From: Myripristis murdjan
Taxonomy: Eukaryota; Chordata; Actinopteri; Holocentriformes; Holocentridae
Assembly (NCBI RefSeq): GCF_902150065.1
Contig: NC_043996.1
Coordinates: 11,632,485 to 11,696,484 of the forward strand
Length of the DNA: 64,000 nt
Direction of reading: 5' to 3'
Positions within the stretch are counted from its first letter, which is position 1. Each line of letters begins with the position of its first letter. The notes below the pieces were generated by a model. It saw only the letters and a list, made by a program, of their open reading frames with translations, had not been told where the DNA came from and did not search any database. Made by a program: the position numbers and the translations under genes. Below, piece after piece: positions 52,100 to 64,000 of this stretch.

Positions 52100-54514
52100 A
52101 ATTCTCTGCTCCTTTTGTTTTGCTGTTTACTCCAGCTGCTCTTTCTCTTCTGTACTGTACATCGTCATGGGTTTCAATTTTGTCACATCCTCTTTATTGT
52201 CAAGAATAGTCACTGAACCGATGCAGGAAGAGCCCCAAAGATTTGAGGCATTTACACCAAAATACAGCTGTACTGTCATACTGTAATGAATAGATACATT
52301 TCCTGACTCAACCACCATGTCTGCCAGGCTCTCAGCAGTGGAGCTCACCGAGCCATGGACGTCAATCGTCTTTATACATACTCCATGCTGTTACATACAG
52401 TGTTGTATCACCCTATGAAGGAAATATGGATCACACTGCAGGTTTAGGACTTGTAAGGCAATCTTTATTGCATATGAATGACATGACCTAGTGTTGCACC
52501 CCTTCAACTGATGTGATTTGACATGTATCTGAGCTCAGTAATGGCTATACTTACACCTGTCTACATACGGTTGTCATTAATAGTCTGGTATGCACTTGAC
52601 ACTAGCACCCATTTTGTACTGTCGTGTCATCAACTAGGAGGAGCAAAAAAAAAAAAACAAAACAAAAAAAAACTACACAGCACAGGGATTGGAAGTTTGT
52701 TTTATGCCTTACTGCACCCAAGTGGATATAATTACAATTAATCAAATTGGACACAGACTACACCTGTTTCAATCATTTCATTGCACTTCATCACTTGCTT
52801 TTCATTTGGAGGCAGCAAGCCATGAGCAGGTATTTCCTTCAGTTTTAACTGCCTGTCATGTTACTGAAACAAGGTCTGTTTGGCTTTTTTTTTTTTTTTT
52901 GTCCATCAGAGGGCTCGCACACAGAAAAGCAATTAAGACTTCATGCTTGTATTGTAGGCAGGCCAGAATACAGAGGGGAGATGAGACAACCACCATTTGC
53001 TGTGAGCTGCTCCCACTTGTCTTTTATCTGACTTATTACTACAGTATTTCCCTTTCTAGCCGCTGGCGTACTTTGGGCAGGTTCCAGGTTGCTTGTATTT
53101 GGGAGGGTAGACACGTACTTTATAGATTGAGCACATTTTGATATATCCATTTGATTTCTAGCTGGGGTCAAGTTAGCAAGGTAAACAACCAGGAAAATGC
53201 CCGCATCAATTCACTTCCTGCACCTTTCAAGAACAAATATGACCATTTGTCTTCTTTCAGCATCAACTCGCAGTATACAGGGACTTCGCTCCATACAATG
53301 GCTGTTGAACTTTTACATGACGGTAAACAAAAACCCATTTGGACATCAATGTTGGGTGGTAGGACTCGTTGGATCCCCTCGAACAGCACAGTGGGTGTCC
53401 ATTTCAGAGTGTTCCTCTTAACACAGTTCAAGTATGCATATCCAAGGCAGAACCATTCACACTTTACGAACTAAAAGCAACATTTATAGCAGCAAAATGA
53501 GAACAGCTTTCAGAAGAACACAAATAAACTGAGCAAGTGAGACATTGGGAAGCAAGGGTAAGATTCATTATTATATATTTGCTAGTAGGCAATGTCTTCT
53601 CCTGCGTATGAAATATACATTAAATTCCGTGTCACCCCAAAATAGTCCTGCAACAAAGGAGTCTTAGGCGGCATGGTAACAGGTGATCCAATCCTTCAGT
53701 TCAGTCCAGTCTCGATGCAGGCAGGTCGATGAGGGAAAAAACTTCTAACTGGAGCAGTTAGGATCGGTTTTCTTTATCTTAACAGCAACAATGGATTAAG
53801 ACAGATTCACAGATCCACATTCTGTAAACCTGATAGTCAACCTGATTTGGATTTCAAAACAATGTAAAATGTGAACGGAGGTTTGGACTTGACCTTCTAA
53901 ATAGTCCAGAACTAACCTATACTGTAGTACTTCATGCCAAATCTGCGACCAGATGATCTTGATCTTGAAGTGCAAATCAATCCCAGAGCTTTAATCTGGG
54001 GTATTTTTTAAGTTAAGTCCCAAAGGGTTACAACCTCACTTTGTGACTCCTGCCCTGTGCCCCACTGGCCACTCGCCCCGTCTTGTGCAGAGGGGTGGGA
54101 GGGTGTGTTCAATAAGATGTGTAATGCAGAGTTGAGGCCCTGAACACACTGCTTACCTCTCCCTGTGTGTGACGGCTGCCTCACTGAACTGTGGAGCACA
54201 CATTTGTGGTGTCCACACAGACAGTAGTGCTGCTGCAGTGCTGCTACTGGCAGCCCTATCTTTTTACATTGAGTTTGCCTGTGATAACAGCCAATGTAAT
54301 CTTTTTATATTTCCAGAATGGAAGGTCTTGGAAAATGGGACCAAGACTGACTTGTTCAGTGTCTCGAAAACTCCCAGGCAGATGTTGGTTCAGAGTTGCT
54401 ATGCGGTTTGGTTCACTGACTATTGATGAGCAGTCCAAAAATTGAAGAGTTGTAACCAGAGAGAGCAGTGATTTTTGTTTACTGTTGTTCAGAGCGAGGG
54501 GGAGAGTGAGAACA

Positions 54515-54554
<40 letters not shown>

Positions 54555-55730
54555 TGAGAGAGAGAGCAAGAAAGACAGAGAGAGCGAGAGGGAGAGGTTG
54601 ATCATTACAGAAAACTTCTGGCCTTCAACTGATGCTGTTACCTTACCAACATACATGGGATTTCTTCGAGGACTATAGGAACGTTACACTTTCTTCTTTC
54701 TCCTTTAATAACATGCAATTTCTAAAATAAAAAGTTTTTAAGATAACAAATTATATTTTTTTCACGCCTGTGACATATTCCAGAGAAAGACACGGAAACT
54801 ATATTGAAAGGTGTCAGTTATGTAATGTCGCTGGCATGTTGTCAATATGACTATCAACAGATCACTTTCCCTGTCTATTTTTGCTGAGGACTCACGCCTC
54901 ACGCAGAGAAATAAGCTCCATGCCGAAACTCTAGACATGCTGCTGCAGCAAGGCTCGACTCGTGCCTGAGATGCACTGCTAACACAGGCTGTGTGGATAT
55001 TCTGATCTGTGGGCGCCAATATGGAAAGAAGGGGTTCTGCAGACTCAGGTAGGCGGTGTGTTCAGGGCCTAACTTGAACGGGCAATGCACATTTGACATA
55101 CACTCATACCTCCTCTACACCATGGATCTGTATCTGATTATAACACCACCCTCACATAAGTGACAAGGGAACATCTTCAAACAGCCACTGGAGGTTGAAG
55201 CAATTCTCTCTCAACTGTCTGCCATCTTATTAAGTGCACCCTAGGGTGTAGGAGCTAAGAGGCGGGCTTGGACAGGGCATCTAGGAGCTGTTGAAATGTC
55301 TGCAGGGGTTAACTAAAATTCAAAGTCAACAAACACATCCACTAGGTTTGAGATTACCTTTTCTTGCTCCACTGACAGGCCAACCTAGCACAGGAAAACA
55401 ATTCAGAGCAATTCCACGGATTCTTCTCCAATCCCCACCCCCACCCCTCTCTCTTTTGTCTCTCACAGTCGCATTGTAAGTGCAACACTGTTGTGCAACA
55501 TTTGCAACAGGAGTTTCCCCCTTTCCTCCTCTTCTCTTGCTTCCATCTCAGGTTTTCCATTTGATCGTGCTCTGCTGCTAATTCCTATCCGTTCAGAACA
55601 GCCCAGGTAAATGGTCCTCCCCACCTGCCCTCCTTCATCCCCACACCCAACCCATCCCTTCCCCTCATCCTCCAATTCGTTCAATCCTGCTTTGGAATTG
55701 GCCAGAGGGTCCTGTCAATCATGTGGGAGA
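52100..55730. other. Spacer / probable tlk1 3'UTR
   Basis: About 3.6 kb between the convergent stops of the unnamed gene and tlk1. Minus-strand AATAAA occurs at 52464-52469 and plus-strand AATAAA at 53523-53528, so the 3' ends of the two genes may overlap. A GA microsatellite lies at 54518-54547. No open frame here looks like a protein family. Confidence 0.5.
54518..54547 (+). repeat. (GA)n microsatellite
   Basis: About 14 GA units followed by impure GA-rich sequence to about 54590. Confidence 0.85.
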
Positions 55731-55735
55731 GCCAG

Positions 55736-64000
<8,265 letters not shown>

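Overview
This is vertebrate nuclear DNA, most likely from a teleost fish. All genes have short exons separated by introns with GT..AG borders. The proteins are clear orthologues of human ones, and the spacers hold long CA/GT microsatellites, small hAT-type inverted-repeat elements and tRNA-derived SINEs of the kinds common in fish. There are no bacterial features (operons, Shine-Dalgarno sites, CRISPR).

Layout from left to right. At 84-2533 (minus) lies the kinase-domain part of dapk3; its 3' end is beyond the left edge and a non-coding first exon lies near 3.5 kb. A spacer of about 2.3 kb carries a tRNA-Glu(CTC) gene. At 6153-16594 (plus) lies a complete 15-exon sppl2b (556 codons). At 20369-32633 (minus) lies arhgef18, whose 19 coding exons join in frame to 991 codons, with a non-coding first exon near 38.2 kb. 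sppl2b and arhgef18 converge tail to tail. After about 4 kb of repeat-bearing spacer comes a complete 10-exon gorasp2 (42396-46852, plus, 446 codons). Next is a 9-exon gene I cannot name (48387-51637, plus, 431 codons). From 55736 to the right edge (minus) are the last 14 exons of tlk1.

The orthologues of dapk3, sppl2b and arhgef18 lie on human 19p13, and those of gorasp2 and tlk1 are neighbours on human 2q31. Relative to human, the window therefore joins two blocks, with the junction between 38.3 and 42.2 kb. The gene products work in separate cell processes: myosin/actin kinase signalling (DAPK3), RhoA activation at junctions and cortex (ARHGEF18), intramembrane proteolysis (SPPL2B), Golgi stacking (GORASP2) and chromatin-assembly signalling (TLK1). 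They are not a pathway.

Exon borders were placed by hand from reading frame, splice dinucleotides and remembered protein families. For each gene complete in the window the exon lengths add up to an uninterrupted frame. Most notable are the unnamed gene at 48.4-51.6 kb, CA/TG repeats sitting directly on splice sites in tlk1 and in that gene, a hAT element with perfect 8-bp target duplications, a perfect 21-bp hairpin in tlk1, and a possible alternative exon that would replace the sppl2b C-terminal tail.
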